Below are positions 5,247 through 5,745 of a stretch of 5,745 nt of DNA, piece by piece. The number at the start of each line of letters is the position of its first letter. Position 1 is the first letter of the stretch. The notes under the pieces were generated by a model, which ran no database searches, was not told where the DNA came from, and saw nothing but the letters and a program-made list of their open reading frames with translations. A program made the translations under genes and the position numbers. Source of the stretch: an uncultured Acidobacteriaceae bacterium (lineage in GTDB: Bacteria > Acidobacteriota > Terriglobia > Terriglobales > Acidobacteriaceae); contig CAIMNN010000017.1 of NCBI GenBank assembly GCA_903842845.1, positions 1 through 5,745 of the forward strand, read 5' to 3'.

Positions 5247-5745
5247 TTGAGTTCAATTTCTCATCCGCGCATCGGAGTTTTGGCGATACAGGGCGATTAC
5301 GCCGCTCACGCAGAGGCGCTGCGCGAGAGTGGCGCTGAACCGGTGGAGGTGCGATTGCCGGGTCAACTTGAAGAGCTTGATGGGTTGATCTTGCCCGGCG
5401 GTGAGTCGACTACGATTCTCCGCTTTCTGGAGAAGGACAACTTTTTTGAGACGCTGCGGGAGTTTTGCCTGTTGCGGCCGGTATTCGGCACTTGCGCAGG
5501 GTCGATTCTGCTGGCGCGCGAGGTGCGAAACCCGGGCCAGAAGTCGCTTGCCGTGCTCGATGCCGTAGCCGAGCGCAACGCTTATGGCCGCCAGATTGAT
5601 TCCTCTATTGTGACTGCTGAAACCAAGCTGCCCGGTGGGCCGCTGGAAATGGTGTTTATCCGTGCACCGCGATTGGCTGAGCTTGGGCCAGAAGTTGAAG
5701 TTCTGGCTCGGCGTGGTGACGACCCGGTGCTTGTGCGTCAAGGCA
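5247..5745 (+). CDS. pdxT: Pyridoxal 5'-phosphate synthase, glutaminase subunit PdxT, 3' end cut by window edge
   Basis: This is the class I glutamine amidotransferase that hydrolyses glutamine and channels ammonia to PdxS. The 166 visible codons match the family from its start: IGVLAIQGD (9-17), LDGLILPGGESTT (44-56, with the oxyanion-loop GGEST), VFGTCAG (79-85, nucleophile Cys83), ERNAYGRQIDS (109-119) and FIRAP (137-141). The family's catalytic His and Glu (FHPE motif) lie beyond the window; the full protein should be near 195-200 residues. An in-frame TGA at 5244-5246 sits directly before TTG at 5247. That TTG is the only usual start codon upstream of the conserved IGVLAIQG strand, and it adds about five residues over the Bacillus protein. 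The ribosome binding site is either GGGGG (5238-5242, 4-nt gap) or GAGG (5231-5234, 12-nt gap), neither ideal. Confidence 0.95.
   Translation, partial: MSSISHPRIGVLAIQGDYAAHAEALRESGAEPVEVRLPGQLEELDGLILPGGESTTILRFLEKDNFFETLREFCLLRPVFGTCAGSILLAREVRNPGQKSLAVLDAVAERNAYGRQIDSSIVTAETKLPGGPLEMVFIRAPRLAELGPEVEVLARRGDDPVLVRQG

Noticed and set aside
5253..5741. Minus-strand frame of 162 codons
   Set aside because: It is antisense to pdxT, whose conserved motifs (GGEST, GTCAG, FIRAP) fix the coding strand.

Overview
The window looks like chromosomal DNA from an Acidobacteriota (Terriglobia-type) bacterium. The main clue is the minus-strand protein at 3939-5000. It joins a carboxypeptidase-regulatory-like Ig-fold domain to a barrel-like C-terminal region of a kind I recall mainly from acidobacterial genomes. 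The moderately high GC coding sequence and the several exported proteins of unknown function fit this. The assignment is inference from protein character; no rRNA or other marker gene is present.

Layout, left to right. (1) 1-1077, minus: the first 359 residues of a lipoprotein of unknown function, cut by the left window edge. (2) 1078-1365: an AT-rich intergenic stretch with candidate promoters for the lipoprotein and a stem-loop just past the end of the next gene. (3) 1366-2658, minus: a secreted 430-residue protein built from three tandem modules. Each module holds two cysteine-pair motifs, and the modules are joined by linkers that repeat the sequence RESP. I do not recognise this family. 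(4) 2659-2878: a divergent intergenic region. (5) 2879-3841, plus: pdxS, the synthase subunit of pyridoxal 5'-phosphate (PLP) synthase. (6) 3886-3915: a strong hairpin terminator shared by two convergent genes. (7) 3939-5000, minus: the carboxypeptidase-regulatory-like/barrel protein. (8) 5001-5246: a second divergent intergenic region with a perfect dyad and a pair of 7-bp direct repeats spaced 11 bp apart. (9) 5247 to the right edge, plus: pdxT, the glutaminase subunit of PLP synthase, cut before its catalytic His/Glu.

PdxS and PdxT form the DXP-independent vitamin B6 pathway. PdxT releases ammonia from glutamine, and PdxS condenses it with a pentose phosphate and a triose phosphate to make PLP. 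The two genes are usually adjacent. Here an oppositely oriented envelope gene and a terminator lie between them, so pdxT probably needs its own promoter. The other three genes all encode exported or envelope proteins and have no visible metabolic link to PLP synthesis.

The least explained item is the six-motif cysteine-repeat protein. No mobile element, CRISPR array, tRNA or rRNA was seen.
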